Both the position numbers and the translations under genes were made by a program. Below the pieces are notes generated by a model, which was not told the origin of the DNA, made no database searches, and saw nothing but the letters and a program-made list of their open reading frames with translations. 64,000 bases of DNA from Gammaproteobacteria bacterium (GTDB lineage Bacteria > Pseudomonadota > Gammaproteobacteria > Burkholderiales > Burkholderiaceae_C): positions 1 through 64,000 of the forward strand of contig JANYHL010000048.1 of NCBI GenBank assembly GCA_025359085.1, given 5' to 3'. Below, piece by piece: positions 27,967 through 39,966 of the stretch (the stretch's first letter is position 1; every line of letters starts with the position of its first letter).

Positions 27967-29682
27967 TCATTTGAAACTGGGCAGATGGAACTTCGGCGGC
28001 ACCCCCATGCGGGTGTTGATCAGCCACTGCTGCGCGATGGACAGGATGTTGTTGGTAATCCAGTACAAGACCAAGCCTGCGGGGAAGAAGAAGAACATGA
28101 CGCTGAAGGCCAGCGGCATGAACCACATCATCTTGGCCTGCATCGGATCCGGCGGCGCTGGATTCAGGGAGGTCTGCAACACGGTCGTCAAGGTCATCAC
28201 CAACGGCAAAATATAAAAAGGATCAGGCGACGAAAGATCGTGTATCCACAGTATCCAGGGTGCGTTGCGCATCTCCACGCTGGCCAGCAGCACCCAATAC
28301 AAGGCAATGAACACCGGGATCTGGATCATGATCGGGAAACAGCCACCCATCGGGTTAACTTTTTCCTCGCGGTAGATGCGCATCATCTCCTGCTGCATTT
28401 GCTGTGGGTTGTCCTTCAGGCGCTCGCGCATTTCGGTGACCTTCGGATTGACCGCCTTCATTTTGGCCATGCTGGCATAAGCCTTGGCATTGAGCCAGTA
28501 AAAGGCCGCTTTCAGCAACAACACCAAGGCGACGATCGACCACCCCCAGTTGCCGATGAAACTTTCAATTGCATGGAGTAACCAGTACAGCGGCTTGGCC
28601 AAAATGGTGAGCCAGCCATAGTCCTTGACCAACTCCAGGCCCGGCGCCAGCGCCTCAAGCACCTTTTCTTCCTGAGGACCCGCAAAGAAGCGTGCCTCCA
28701 CAGACTTGCTGGCGCCGGGCGCAATATTGTCCAAGGAGGTGATCATGCCCACGGCATACAAATTGGTATCAACCTTGCGCAGGAACAGATCGCGTTTGAT
28801 GCCATCGCCCAACAACCAGGCACTGGCAAAGTAATGCTGCACCATGGCCACATAGCCGCTTTCCGCCGTCTTTTCGACATCGACCTTGTTGTTTTCGATG
28901 TCCTTGAAGTCGACCTTCTGGTATTTTTTGGCTTCGGTATAGATCGCCGGGCCGGTGAAGGTGGAATAGAACTTGGACTCTCCCAGCGGCTTACTGCCAT
29001 CGCGTACCAACTGCAGGTACAACTGGGGCGAAACCCCAGCGACACCGACATTCAACACCTCGTGCTTGACCGCCACCGCGTAGGCGCCACGGGTAAAGGT
29101 AAAGGTTTTGAGCAGCTTGACGCCGCCGAGCTCCGGGGATTCGAACCGTATGACCAGTTGATTGCTGCCGTCTTGGAGTGTGCGCTCACCTGGTGCGACG
29201 GCCATGACTGTCTTGTGCGTCGGGAAAGCCCCCCCGGTCGCCCCCGCAATCAGGCCGGTTTGCGCCATGTAGGTATGGTCTTTGTTGTTATCCAGCAAAA
29301 CAAAGTTTTTGCTCTTGTCTGCCATGTCGGCGTGCTTGACAAACTCGGTTTGCACCACCGACCCGCCTTCGGTATCAAAAGTGAGCTTGAGTACATCGGT
29401 CGTCACGACCAAGCGTTCGTGGGCGGCAGCAGACGCCTCGGTTGCAGGAGTGAATTGGCCTGTAGCCCCCGTCGTCTTTGCGTCAGCAGCTACAGTATTT
29501 GCAGTAGGAACGCCCGTTGGCACACTGGCGGCAGGCGGCGCCGGGCGCGCCGTTGCGGCTGGGTTGACCGCGCTGGGGAAAAAGGTAGCTTTGTGGCCGT
29601 TAAAAACCTGCCACTGATCCCACAGCAAGACCATGGAAAAGCCAAAAATCACCCACAAAATGGTGCGGCGAATATCATTCAT
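27967..29682 (-). CDS. yidC: Membrane protein insertase YidC
   Basis: A 571-residue inner-membrane insertase of the long proteobacterial type. It has an N-terminal anchor (about 5-22), an Ala/Pro-rich linker, a large periplasmic beta domain (about 85-350) and the conserved C-terminal helices (GNWGWSIVALVLLLKAAFYW, GGCFPIMIQIPVFIALYWVL, PLVMTLTTVLQ). Its ATG overlaps the yidD stop. Confidence 0.97.
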   Translation of the reverse strand: MNDIRRTILWVIFGFSMVLLWDQWQVFNGHKATFFPSAVNPAATARPAPPAASVPTGVPTANTVAADAKTTGATGQFTPATEASAAAHERLVVTTDVLKLTFDTEGGSVVQTEFVKHADMADKSKNFVLLDNNKDHTYMAQTGLIAGATGGAFPTHKTVMAVAPGERTLQDGSNQLVIRFESPELGGVKLLKTFTFTRGAYAVAVKHEVLNVGVAGVSPQLYLQLVRDGSKPLGESKFYSTFTGPAIYTEAKKYQKVDFKDIENNKVDVEKTAESGYVAMVQHYFASAWLLGDGIKRDLFLRKVDTNLYAVGMITSLDNIAPGASKSVEARFFAGPQEEKVLEALAPGLELVKDYGWLTILAKPLYWLLHAIESFIGNWGWSIVALVLLLKAAFYWLNAKAYASMAKMKAVNPKVTEMRERLKDNPQQMQQEMMRIYREEKVNPMGGCFPIMIQIPVFIALYWVLLASVEMRNAPWILWIHDLSSPDPFYILPLVMTLTTVLQTSLNPAPPDPMQAKMMWFMPLAFSVMFFFFPAGLVLYWITNNILSIAQQWLINTRMGVPPKFHLPSFK

Positions 29683-29963
29683 GAAGACTTCTTTTCAGAG
29701 GAAGGGTGAATCAGTTGGGTAAACAACTGGGAGTTGAATCGGGGTGGGTCACTCGGAACCGGATCAGAACCGCCGGCGCACCAGGGATGGCAACGCACCA
29801 GTCGCGTCAGCGTCAAATAACTGCCCGCTGCCGCGCCGTGCGTTTGCAAGGCCTGCAGGGAATACGCAGAGCAAGTCGGCTCGAATCGACAGGCCGACCC
29901 CAGCCACGGGCTAAGCAGCAAGCGGTAGCCCTTGACCAAACCGATCAGCAGGGTCTTGATCAT
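29679..29963 (-). CDS. yidD: Membrane protein insertion efficiency factor YidD
   Basis: A 94-residue protein with the Cys-containing family core GYRLLLSPWLGSACRFEPTC, SAYSLQALQTHGA and RLVRCHPW. It associates with the inner membrane and helps insertion by YidC. It overlaps both rnpA and yidC by 4 bases. Confidence 0.96.
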   Translation of the reverse strand: MIKTLLIGLVKGYRLLLSPWLGSACRFEPTCSAYSLQALQTHGAAAGSYLTLTRLVRCHPWCAGGSDPVPSDPPRFNSQLFTQLIHPSSEKKSS

Positions 29964-30406
29964 GGAGTCCCCTCCTTCAACACCAGGCCTGGCGAGCGCG
30001 CTACGGCCCGTGCAAACAACTGCTGCAATTCTTGCCGAACCGCCATTTTGAGTTCCTCGGACGTGGCGCTGACGAACTGTTGACGATCAAAAGCGGCGCG
30101 CAAGCGCACAACATGGGCCGCCACCGGCAGCGTTGCGGCAAAGTCTGCGCTCAGACTGTAGATTTGCCGCTTGATGGCATTGCGTGTGACCGCCCGTTTC
30201 GCCCAGCGTTTGGCCACCATGGCGCCTAGCCAAACGTCGCTTAAAGCAAAAAGTACCGGCTTCGCCGTTATTGCCGACACCGCTGCCTCATTGCTGACCG
30301 CCGGACCATCCAGCGCCACGCAGTGCAAAGCGAAGTGTGCCGTTCGAGCCACGGTGCTGCCAGCCAACACAGCCTGAAACTGACTTCGCGTTTTCAGTCG
30401 CTGCAA
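29960..30406 (-). CDS. rnpA: Ribonuclease P protein component
   Basis: Protein cofactor of RNase P for tRNA 5' maturation. The core shows WLGAMVAKRWAKRAVTRNAI followed by KRQIYSLSADF, the RNR-type RNA-binding helix, with the family C-terminus. The frame is open to a TTG at 30430; TTG 30406 is chosen because it gives the expected start MQRLKTRSQF, but no clear ribosome site supports either. It lies downstream of rpmH. Confidence 0.9.
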   Translation of the reverse strand: MQRLKTRSQFQAVLAGSTVARTAHFALHCVALDGPAVSNEAAVSAITAKPVLFALSDVWLGAMVAKRWAKRAVTRNAIKRQIYSLSADFAATLPVAAHVVRLRAAFDRQQFVSATSEELKMAVRQELQQLFARAVARSPGLVLKEGTP

Positions 30407-30462
30407 TTTCAAGCGGCGCCAGAACTGCAAATCACAGCTGCAAAGCAGGCGGGCGGCCAGAC

Positions 30463-30597
30463 TCAGACCGCCAGGCGCTTGCGCCCTTTGGCGCGGCGAG
30501 CGTTGATCACGGCGCGGCCGCCCCGGGTTTTCATGCGAACCAGAAAACCGTGAGTGCGGGCGCGGCGAATCTTGGAGGGTTGGTAAGTGCGTTTCAT
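30463..30597 (-). CDS. rpmH: Ribosomal protein bL34
   Basis: A 44-residue very basic protein: [20 protein letters not shown], then [20 protein letters not shown] and RLAV. It is read from ATG 30595-30597 to TGA 30463-30465. It is first gene of the block that diverges from dnaA, a classic origin neighbourhood. Confidence 0.97.
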   Translation of the reverse strand: MKRTYQPSKIRRARTHGFLVRMKTRGGRAVINARRAKGRKRLAV

Positions 30598-30659
30598 TTT
30601 GGAAATCCTAAAGGGCTCAATGACGGCCCGCAACTTTCTAAAAATTACCGGGCCGCTGT

Positions 30660-30860
30660 CTTAACTCCCCTAATACGTTCAGAGGAACCCGTGATTATCG
30701 CAAACTTTCCAGGCGTCGGCAAACTCTCTCTTGCATGCAGGGTGCGCCGCCTTCGACGCCGGTGCTGCCAGTCGCCTTCCTCGACTTGTGGATAAAGGCT
30801 TGATAAATTATAATTTCCGCTTACGCCAGCCTATAACTATCCACAGAAATCAATCAAAAA
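30660..30860. other. oriC: Probable replication origin region (oriC) upstream of dnaA
   Basis: The gap between divergent rpmH and dnaA holds a perfect DnaA box on the minus strand (TGTGGATAA, 30787-30795), a one-mismatch box on the plus strand (CTATCCACA, 30837-30845) and an A+T-rich stretch between them (about 30800-30815). Only two good boxes are visible, so the functional origin may need weaker sites or extend beyond this gap. The boxes could also serve dnaA autoregulation. Confidence 0.65.
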
Positions 30861-32273
30861 ATGACAGCGGGACAATACGTCACCCCCCCCGATTTCAAGG
30901 GCGCTGGCGATGGGCAAAGTTTGTGGCAAACCTGTATTGATCAGCTGGCACTGGAACTCCCGGAACAGCAATTCAACACCTGGATCAAGCCGCTGTCGGC
31001 CCAGGTCACGGACGATCTGTCCCTCATCACCATTTTCGTTGCCAACCGGTTCAAACTGGATTGGATCAGGGCCCAGTACAGCAAACGCATTGCCCATCTC
31101 TTGGAATTGTTTTCAGGTCAGTCCATTCGAATGGAGTTAGCGCTTGCTCCTCGGGAAATTATTGCCAGAAGCTACTCTACCCAGCGTTCCGCGGAACCAA
31201 TTCCAATGGAAGGGGCGCCCGAATTGGGAGAGGAACGAAGCCCGGGCAGCCTCAAAAACCGGCTCAACACGGCCCTGACCTTTGACACCTTGATTGAAGG
31301 GACCGCCAACCGCATGGCGCGCGCGGCAGCGATGCACGTCGCGGGCATGCCTGGACACCTGTACAACCCGCTTTTCATCTACGGCGGCGTTGGTTTGGGC
31401 AAGACCCATTTGATGCACGCGGTTGGCAATCGACTGCTCGCAGACCAGCCGACCGCCAAAGTTCTCTACATCCATGCCGAGCAATTTGTATCTGATGTGG
31501 TTAAGGCTTACCAGCGCAAGACTTTTGATGAATTCAAAGAGCGTTACCACTCGCTGGATTTGTTGCTGATTGATGACGTCCAGTTTTTTGCCAACAAAGA
31601 ACGCACGCAAGAAGAATTTTTCAATGCCTTTGAGGCTTTGCTGGCCAAAAAGTCGCACATCGTTATGACCAGCGACACCTATCCCAAAGGTTTGACAGAC
31701 ATTCATGAGCGTCTGGTGTCCCGCTTTGACTCCGGATTGACGGTGGCGATTGAACCCCCCGAGCTGGAAATGCGGGTCGCCATCCTGATCAACAAGGCGC
31801 GGGTTGAAGGCATTGTGATGCCGGAAGAGGTGGCCTTTTTTGTGGCCAAAAATGTGCGCTCCAACGTGCGCGAACTCGAGGGCGCGTTACGCAAAATTCT
31901 GGCTTATTCCCGCTTCAACCAAAAAGAGATCTCGATCTTGCTGGCACGCGAAGCTTTGCGCGACCTGCTTTCCATCCAGAACCGTCAGATTTCCGTCGAA
32001 AATATCCAAAAAACAGTGGCGGACTACTACAAGATAAAAATTGCAGACATGTACTCCAAAAAGCGGCCAGCCAGTATTGCCCGACCGCGCCAGATTGCCA
32101 TGTACCTGGCCAAGGAACTGACGCAAAAGAGCCTTCCTGAAATTGGTGAATTATTTGGTGGACGCGACCACACGACCGTCCTGCATGCTGTACGAAAGAT
32201 CGGCGGTGAGCGCCAGCAAATGACCGAGCTGAACCAGCAGCTTCACGTGCTGGAGCAAACGCTCAAAGGCTGA
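30861..32273 (+). CDS. dnaA: Chromosomal replication initiator DnaA
   Basis: The 470-residue protein has an N-terminal DnaB/DiaA-interaction domain (about 1-85), a variable linker, an AAA+ domain with Walker [15 protein letters not shown] (about 172-185) and Walker [11 protein letters not shown], and DNA-binding domain IV with [15 protein letters not shown] near the C-terminus. It opens the dnaA-dnaN-gyrB run next to the DnaA boxes. Confidence 0.98.
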   Translation: MTAGQYVTPPDFKGAGDGQSLWQTCIDQLALELPEQQFNTWIKPLSAQVTDDLSLITIFVANRFKLDWIRAQYSKRIAHLLELFSGQSIRMELALAPREIIARSYSTQRSAEPIPMEGAPELGEERSPGSLKNRLNTALTFDTLIEGTANRMARAAAMHVAGMPGHLYNPLFIYGGVGLGKTHLMHAVGNRLLADQPTAKVLYIHAEQFVSDVVKAYQRKTFDEFKERYHSLDLLLIDDVQFFANKERTQEEFFNAFEALLAKKSHIVMTSDTYPKGLTDIHERLVSRFDSGLTVAIEPPELEMRVAILINKARVEGIVMPEEVAFFVAKNVRSNVRELEGALRKILAYSRFNQKEISILLAREALRDLLSIQNRQISVENIQKTVADYYKIKIADMYSKKRPASIARPRQIAMYLAKELTQKSLPEIGELFGGRDHTTVLHAVRKIGGERQQMTELNQQLHVLEQTLKG

Positions 32274-32368
32274 TTTCGGGAATAAACAGGGGAAAATGGC
32301 AAAGCTAAAAAATTTAGCTAGCCCGATTCGTTATTGATTTGAATTGCAGATATTAAAAAGAGGTTGAC

Positions 32369-33475
32369 ATGATTGTTCTGAAGGCCACCCAAGACAAAGT
32401 TTTATCGGTTTTGCAATCGGTAGCGGGCATCGTCGAGCGTCGACACACCTTGCCTATCCTGGCCAATGTGTTGATTCGCAAAACTGGCTCTTCGCTCCAG
32501 TTCACCACCAGCGACCTTGAAATCCAGATTCGCACCACGGCAGAACTTGAGGGCGATACAGGCGACTTCACCACCACGGTGGGCGCGCGCAAGCTGATTG
32601 ATATTTTGCGCACCATGCCGGCGGATCAAACCGTGTCGCTGGAATCCAGTGCCGCCAAGCTCATTCTCAAAGGCGGCAAGAGCAAGTTCACGCTGCAAAC
32701 CATGGTGGCCGAGGACTTTCCGCTGGTGCAGGAAGCCGCCAGCTTCGGCCCGGTGTTCAGTGTGCCGCAGAAAACGCTGAAGGCCCTGCTCAGCCAGGTG
32801 TCATTTGCCATGGCGGTGCATGATATTCGCTACTACTTGAACGGGATTTTGTTCGTTGCCGAAGGCAACCAACTCAGCCTGGTGGCGACGGACGGTCACC
32901 GCCTGGCCTTTACTTCCGCCACGCTGGATGTGGAAGTGCCCAAGCAGGAAGTGATCCTGCCACGCAAAACCGTCATTGAACTGCAGCGTTTGCTCTCCGA
33001 CACGCAAGGCGCCATTGAGATGCAGTTTGCCAACAACCAGGCCAAATTCAGCTTTGATGGCATGGAATTCGTCACCAAACTGGTCGAAGGCAAGTTCCCG
33101 GACTACAACCGGGTCATTCCGAAAAATCACCAGAACAGCATCACGCTGGGCCGCAGCGCGTTGTTGGCCACCCTGCAGCGCACCGCCATCCTGACCAGTG
33201 AAAAATTTAAAGGGGTGCGCTTGAACATCGACCCCGGCACCCTGCGGGTAGCGTCCAACAACGCCGAGCAGGAAGAGGCGGTGGACGAACTCGATATTGA
33301 TTATGGCGGTGACAGCATAGAAATCGGTTTCAACGTCACTTATCTGATTGATGCGCTGACCAATATGAGTCAGGACATGGTGCGCCTGGAGCTGTCGGAC
33401 GGCAACAGTTCGGCCCTGTTCACCATCCCCGACAACGCCACCTTCAAATATGTAGTGATGCCAATGCGAATTTAA
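32369..33475 (+). CDS. dnaN: DNA polymerase III beta clamp
   Basis: A 368-residue sliding clamp of three repeated domains, starting MIVLKATQDKVLSVLQSVAG and ending with the conserved peptide YVVMPMRI. Family signatures include RRHTLPILANVLI and DYNRVIPKN. AAGAGG at 32357-32362 precedes the ATG. It lies 95 bases after dnaA and is probably co-transcribed. Confidence 0.98.
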   Translation: MIVLKATQDKVLSVLQSVAGIVERRHTLPILANVLIRKTGSSLQFTTSDLEIQIRTTAELEGDTGDFTTTVGARKLIDILRTMPADQTVSLESSAAKLILKGGKSKFTLQTMVAEDFPLVQEAASFGPVFSVPQKTLKALLSQVSFAMAVHDIRYYLNGILFVAEGNQLSLVATDGHRLAFTSATLDVEVPKQEVILPRKTVIELQRLLSDTQGAIEMQFANNQAKFSFDGMEFVTKLVEGKFPDYNRVIPKNHQNSITLGRSALLATLQRTAILTSEKFKGVRLNIDPGTLRVASNNAEQEEAVDELDIDYGGDSIEIGFNVTYLIDALTNMSQDMVRLELSDGNSSALFTIPDNATFKYVVMPMRI

Positions 33476-33628
33476 GGCCACCAAGTTTGTGGCGACACAA
33501 ATCCCGAACCGGCGATAGAGAAGAAATTCATGGCTGGTTTGGCCATTCAAGCGTTTGAAAAATTATTGAAACCTGGTGGGGCAGACCGCCGCTATGCCAA
33601 GCAAGCAAGCCCTGTCCCCAACCGATAA

Positions 33629-36253
<2,625 letters not shown>

Positions 36254-36261
36254 CGTCGCGG

Positions 36262-36287
36262 TGTAGGTAACCTCATAAGCTGAGAAA
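36262..36287 (+). repeat. Left terminal inverted repeat of the element
   Basis: Begins TGTAGGTAACCTCATAAGCT, directly after the CGCGG copy and 8 bases past the gyrB stop codon. Three mismatches to the right end (positions 9, 11 and 19). Confidence 0.8.
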
Positions 36288-36292
36288 TTGAG

Positions 36293-36318
36293 ACCCATAA
36301 GTTGAGAAACTTATGGGT
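36293..36318. repeat. Palindrome just inside the left end
   Basis: Perfect 11-bp arms (ACCCATAAGTT and its complement) around GAGA. Its left half repeats the end motif CATAAGTTGAGAA, so it is more likely a transposase-binding array than a terminator; no T-run follows. Confidence 0.7.
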
Positions 36319-36320
36319 AA

Positions 36321-36524
36321 AACTTTGTTCCTGACGAAGGTCGAAAAATCAGCTATGAGACACACCGCAGGGTTCTGGCACGAAGCCTCGCACGGCATAC
36401 AGCCATTAAGGGGCTGGTTGATTCTCTCGAGCCATACCCAGAACTACGTTCCGAGTTCGAATTTCAATCTGCGCTACTGACGATGGAACGTGCCACGGCG
36501 GTTATGCGTCTTGATGCAAAATGA
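36321..36524 (+). pseudogene. Unrecognised 67-residue frame inside left end
   Basis: A stop-to-stop frame with no start codon reads NFVPDEGRKISYETHRRVLA and ends in LTMERATAVMRLDAK before TGA 36522-36524. It looks protein-like (helical, charged). It may be the remnant of an original element gene. I cannot assign a family. Confidence 0.35.
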
Positions 36525-37311
36525 AATGCCAGCCCCGAGTAACGCTGCTACGACCCCAGTTCGAAAGCCTATCGCGGTGTTTTTGGTGGTTGTACGCAGC
36601 CCCTGACAGGCAGTTAGAAAGACTCTCCTTACCGCTGACGCCAGAATCTGCACGCAGGGGTGACGACCTGTCCATGCTCGTTGCAATGCAAAAGTGTTTG
36701 AAAGTCAACCAGATGCTCCAACACCCATCGTCGCCAAACTCCAAGCTTACAAATACATCGGTCGGAGGACCTGAACAGTTACATCCAAAGGGGCATCCAT
36801 CCGCTATCCCGCCTCGTCGCGGGCTATCTGCCTCAACTGGTCTTCCACGCAAATTGCAACTCGAATGGATTCAGAAAGTTGGCGACCCAGCTACGATGCC
36901 GCATGACAGGAGTTCCAAAGCACCAGGTGAAGCGGCGCAGGCCAATTGATGAATTTTTCGATTGCTTTCATCCTATAAATTGACCAACAACTAAATCTGG
37001 TCAGACTCCATTCAACTTGAATTCCCGATTAATTTTTAAATTTTGACGCCATTGGGTTTAGTTTCTCTTTCACTCGAGTCCTTGAATACCCAGTAGCCGC
37101 TTGATTGAACCCTTCGAGGTAAGGAAACAAGTTCCAAGTTCAGTTTGCCATCACTAAGGACTTCGCAGGTACCGGTCCCATCGTTGATAGGTGTCTTTGT
37201 CAATCCATAGAGCGCGGCTCGCAGCTCCATTCCAAGATGGTGGTTGCTTTGAGGCGCTCTGCAATGCACGCACAGGTTACGGAAGCTCCAGTTTCTCCTT
37301 CTCATATAAAC
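36525..37311. other. Unassigned stretch between element left end and IS66
   Basis: Nearly 0.8 kb with lower G+C than the flanks. Open frames of 60-140 codons exist on both strands (for example 37036-37305 on the minus strand, containing SLPRRVQSSGYWVFKDSSER) but none has a recognisable motif or a good ribosome site. It is probably decayed element DNA. Confidence 0.5.
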
Positions 37312-37395
37312 GTAAGCGCTCCATTAACTACGCCCTATCTTTGAAGCACGAAATCTGGGATGCTGGTGTCCACGTTAACAAGGTGGACACATGTG

Positions 37396-37854
37396 ATGGA
37401 GAACAACTCAGAAGTATTGAGCGGCTTGGTTGTCAGACGCATCCGAGATGGGCGCTGCCGCTATGACCCGCAGGTCAAGCAAGAACTGGTGAAGCGCTGC
37501 CTGCAACCCGGCGTATCGGTGGCTGCGTTGGCCATGCAGCACGGGGTCAACGCGAACCTGCTGCGCAAGTGGATCACAAAGTGGCAATATCGAAACGCCC
37601 TGCAGCAAGCTGCATCTGAAGAGGTCACGCAAAACGCATCGCCATTTCTTGCGTTGCCAGTCAACATCGGGACACCCCATGCTGCGGTGACGGTGGCAAC
37701 AAAAGTATCTGCAGCATCGAACAATTCGGTCGCACAGCCAATGCACTTGCGTGTTCAATTGCCTAACGGCGTTGCGGTCGATCTTGGTCAAACCAGACTG
37801 CAGGATTTGTCCATGGTGATGCAAACGTTGTGTACTCTGCCATGTTCGAGCTAA
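37396..37854 (+). CDS. tnpA: IS66 accessory protein TnpA
   Basis: A 152-residue protein with an N-terminal helix-turn-helix of the IS3/IS911-OrfA type (YDPQVKQELVKRCLQPGVSV, ALAMQHGVNANLLRKWI at about 26-60), needed with TnpB and TnpC for IS66 transposition. ATG 37396 is chosen from alternatives because upstream codons from 37360 do not match the family. Its end overlaps the tnpB start. Confidence 0.85.
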   Translation: MENNSEVLSGLVVRRIRDGRCRYDPQVKQELVKRCLQPGVSVAALAMQHGVNANLLRKWITKWQYRNALQQAASEEVTQNASPFLALPVNIGTPHAAVTVATKVSAASNNSVAQPMHLRVQLPNGVAVDLGQTRLQDLSMVMQTLCTLPCSS

Positions 37855-38195
37855 ACGCCACGCGCATGGTGTACCTGCACCGAGACGCCATCGATTTCAG
37901 AAAAAACATCAATGGCCTAGCCAGCCTGGTGGAACACGCCCTGGGCATGAACGCCTTTGCCAACGCCGTGTTTGTCTTTGGCAACCGCAGGCGTGACCGC
38001 ATCAAAATACTGGGCTGGGATCGCAACGGCTTTTGGTTGCTGCAAAAGCGATTGGAAGATGCCCGCTTTATCTGGCCACGCAAAGAGCGCAGCGTCATCG
38101 AACTCAGCGTGCAGCAACTGCACTGGCTGCTTGCCGGAATTGACCTTGAGGCCATGCGCGGGCACACTGCTGTGGTCTATCAAAAGGCGGCATAA
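37842..38195 (+). CDS. tnpB: IS66 accessory protein TnpB
   Basis: A 117-residue protein of the IS66 Orf2 family, recognised by RDAIDFRKNINGLASLVE, FVFGNRRRDRIKILGWDRNG and LSVQQLHWLLAGID. ATG 37842 lies inside the end of tnpA (13-base overlap), implying translational coupling. Its biochemical role in the family is unclear. Confidence 0.9.
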   Translation: MFELNATRMVYLHRDAIDFRKNINGLASLVEHALGMNAFANAVFVFGNRRRDRIKILGWDRNGFWLLQKRLEDARFIWPRKERSVIELSVQQLHWLLAGIDLEAMRGHTAVVYQKAA

Positions 38196-38281
38196 AAGTC
38201 ATCCAAAAAGTGTTCAAAATATCCTTGTTTTATAGTGGCTTTTAGGGAACTTTTTGAGAGGCAATATGGTCTAAAACGTCA

Positions 38282-39877
38282 ATGAATTTGACATCCGCCA
38301 CCGAAGAAATTGCAGCCCTGCAAAAGGCATTGGCATCCGCCAAAAGCGAACTGATTCTGGTGCGCACCGAGCGTGACCTGCTCAAAGAGCGGCTCAACAA
38401 ATTCATGCGCAAGATCTTTGCTGCCAAGAGCGAAGTCAGCAGCCAAAGCCAGAAGGATATGTTTTTTAACGAGGCAGAAGGCCTTGGCGCACAAGCCCAG
38501 CCTGCACAGCAGGAAGAAGTCCAGCCTGATGCCGATGGTGCTACCACCATCGATGTACCTGCCCACCAACGCGCCAAGCGTGGGCGCAAACCCCTTGATC
38601 CTGCCTTGCCACGGCATGTGGTGCGCCACGAGTTGCCACAATCCGAGCGTATCTGCCCCCATGATGGCTCAGTCCTGAAGGAAATCGGCGTTGAGGCCAG
38701 CGAACAGTTGGACATCATCCCCCAGCAAGTACGCGTGATTCGCCATGAGCGCGTCAAATACGCCTGCCCTTGCTGCGATGGCGCATTGCGCCTGGCAGCC
38801 AAACCAGCCCAGGTGATCCCCAAGGGTTTGCTCAGCGAAGGACTGCTGGCTTGGGTGATTACGTCCAAGTATTGCGATGGCCTGCCGCTTTACCGCCAGG
38901 CTGTCCTGCTTGGACGTTTTGGCGGTAGTGACCTCTCGCGCAACACACTGGCGGCCAGCGTCGTGCGTGTGGGTGAGGCGGTGCAGCCGATCATCAACTT
39001 GTTGCGGGATCATTTGCTTGAGGCGCCTGTGACCCATGGCGATGAAACCCAGATTCAGGTGCTCAAGGAGCCGGGTAAAAGTGCGCAGTCCAAAAGCTAT
39101 ATGTGGGTGCAGATGACTCAAGGCAGCGGCGCTGACGGTACCGGACCGCCAATTCGGTTGTTTGCATACGCTGCCTCACGCAGTACGGCGGCGGCGCAAA
39201 TCCTGTATGCGGGCATGCGACCTGGTGCTGTGTTGATGACCGATGGGTATGCGGTATACGACCAGATTGCCAGTGCGCACCAATTGGTGCACTTGGGGTG
39301 TTGGGCGCACTGCAGACGCGATTTCAATGATGCGTTGCAGGCGTTGCCCAAGAATGCCCGCACCGCGGACCAGTTGGCTGCGCAGTTCATGGCGCTGATT
39401 GGACAGTTGTATGCGCTGGAAGCCAAAGCTCGTGAGCGCGGACTCAGCCCAAACGATTTGCTGGAACAGCGCCAACTCCACAGTGTGCCAGTGCTGGGCA
39501 AGATCGAGGCTTTGCTGCTGGCCAATTTGCATGCGGTGCTGCCAGGCAGTTTGCTGGGTAAAGCCTTGCATTACCTGAGCAGTCAGTGGTCCAAGCTGGC
39601 GTTGTATGTCACCAATGGCACCTATCCAATTGACAACAATGCGTGCGAGAATTCAATTCGTCCGTTTGTGGTGGGCAGAAAAAATTGGTTATTCAGCGAC
39701 ACGGTGGCCGGTGCCAACGCAAGCGCCAATTTGTATTCGCTGCTGCAGACCTGTGCGGTCAATGGTGTTGATGGCTACCAATACTTGCGCGACTTGCTGG
39801 TGGCGCTACCCAAAGCTCAAAGTGCTGATGATTACGAGGCGCTGTTGCCTTGGAACATCGACTTGAAAGTTGACTGA
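38282..39877 (+). CDS. tnpC: IS66 transposase TnpC
   Basis: A 531-residue DDE transposase. It has an N-terminal leucine-rich coiled coil (about 5-45), a zinc-finger-like segment (CPHDGS and CPCCDG, about 125-165) and the catalytic domain with THGDETQIQV, LMTDGYAVYDQ and the final NACENSIRPFVVGRKNWLF. It is full length with all catalytic residues, so the element may be active. Confidence 0.93.
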   Translation: MNLTSATEEIAALQKALASAKSELILVRTERDLLKERLNKFMRKIFAAKSEVSSQSQKDMFFNEAEGLGAQAQPAQQEEVQPDADGATTIDVPAHQRAKRGRKPLDPALPRHVVRHELPQSERICPHDGSVLKEIGVEASEQLDIIPQQVRVIRHERVKYACPCCDGALRLAAKPAQVIPKGLLSEGLLAWVITSKYCDGLPLYRQAVLLGRFGGSDLSRNTLAASVVRVGEAVQPIINLLRDHLLEAPVTHGDETQIQVLKEPGKSAQSKSYMWVQMTQGSGADGTGPPIRLFAYAASRSTAAAQILYAGMRPGAVLMTDGYAVYDQIASAHQLVHLGCWAHCRRDFNDALQALPKNARTADQLAAQFMALIGQLYALEAKARERGLSPNDLLEQRQLHSVPVLGKIEALLLANLHAVLPGSLLGKALHYLSSQWSKLALYVTNGTYPIDNNACENSIRPFVVGRKNWLFSDTVAGANASANLYSLLQTCAVNGVDGYQYLRDLLVALPKAQSADDYEALLPWNIDLKVD

Positions 39878-39966
39878 CTGACCGGCCAGCGGCTGTCAGC
39901 TTCACCGGCAAATCACAAGATCAGATCTGCGCCTCTCGCAAGGGCGGGGTTAAATGACCGCATACG

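Larger units (their letters stand above)
37312..39965 (+). mobile_element. Complete IS66-family insertion sequence
   Basis: A 2654-bp element carrying tnpA, tnpB and tnpC. The left end begins GTAAGCGCTCCATTAAC at 37312; the reverse complement of the right end begins GTATGCGGTCATTTAAC at 39965, and the two match at most positions over about 25 bases. GTAAGCG-type ends are typical of IS66. The adjacent octamers (ATATAAAC left, GACGGCCC right) are not duplicates, so a flank was lost by deletion after insertion. All three genes appear intact. Confidence 0.85.
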
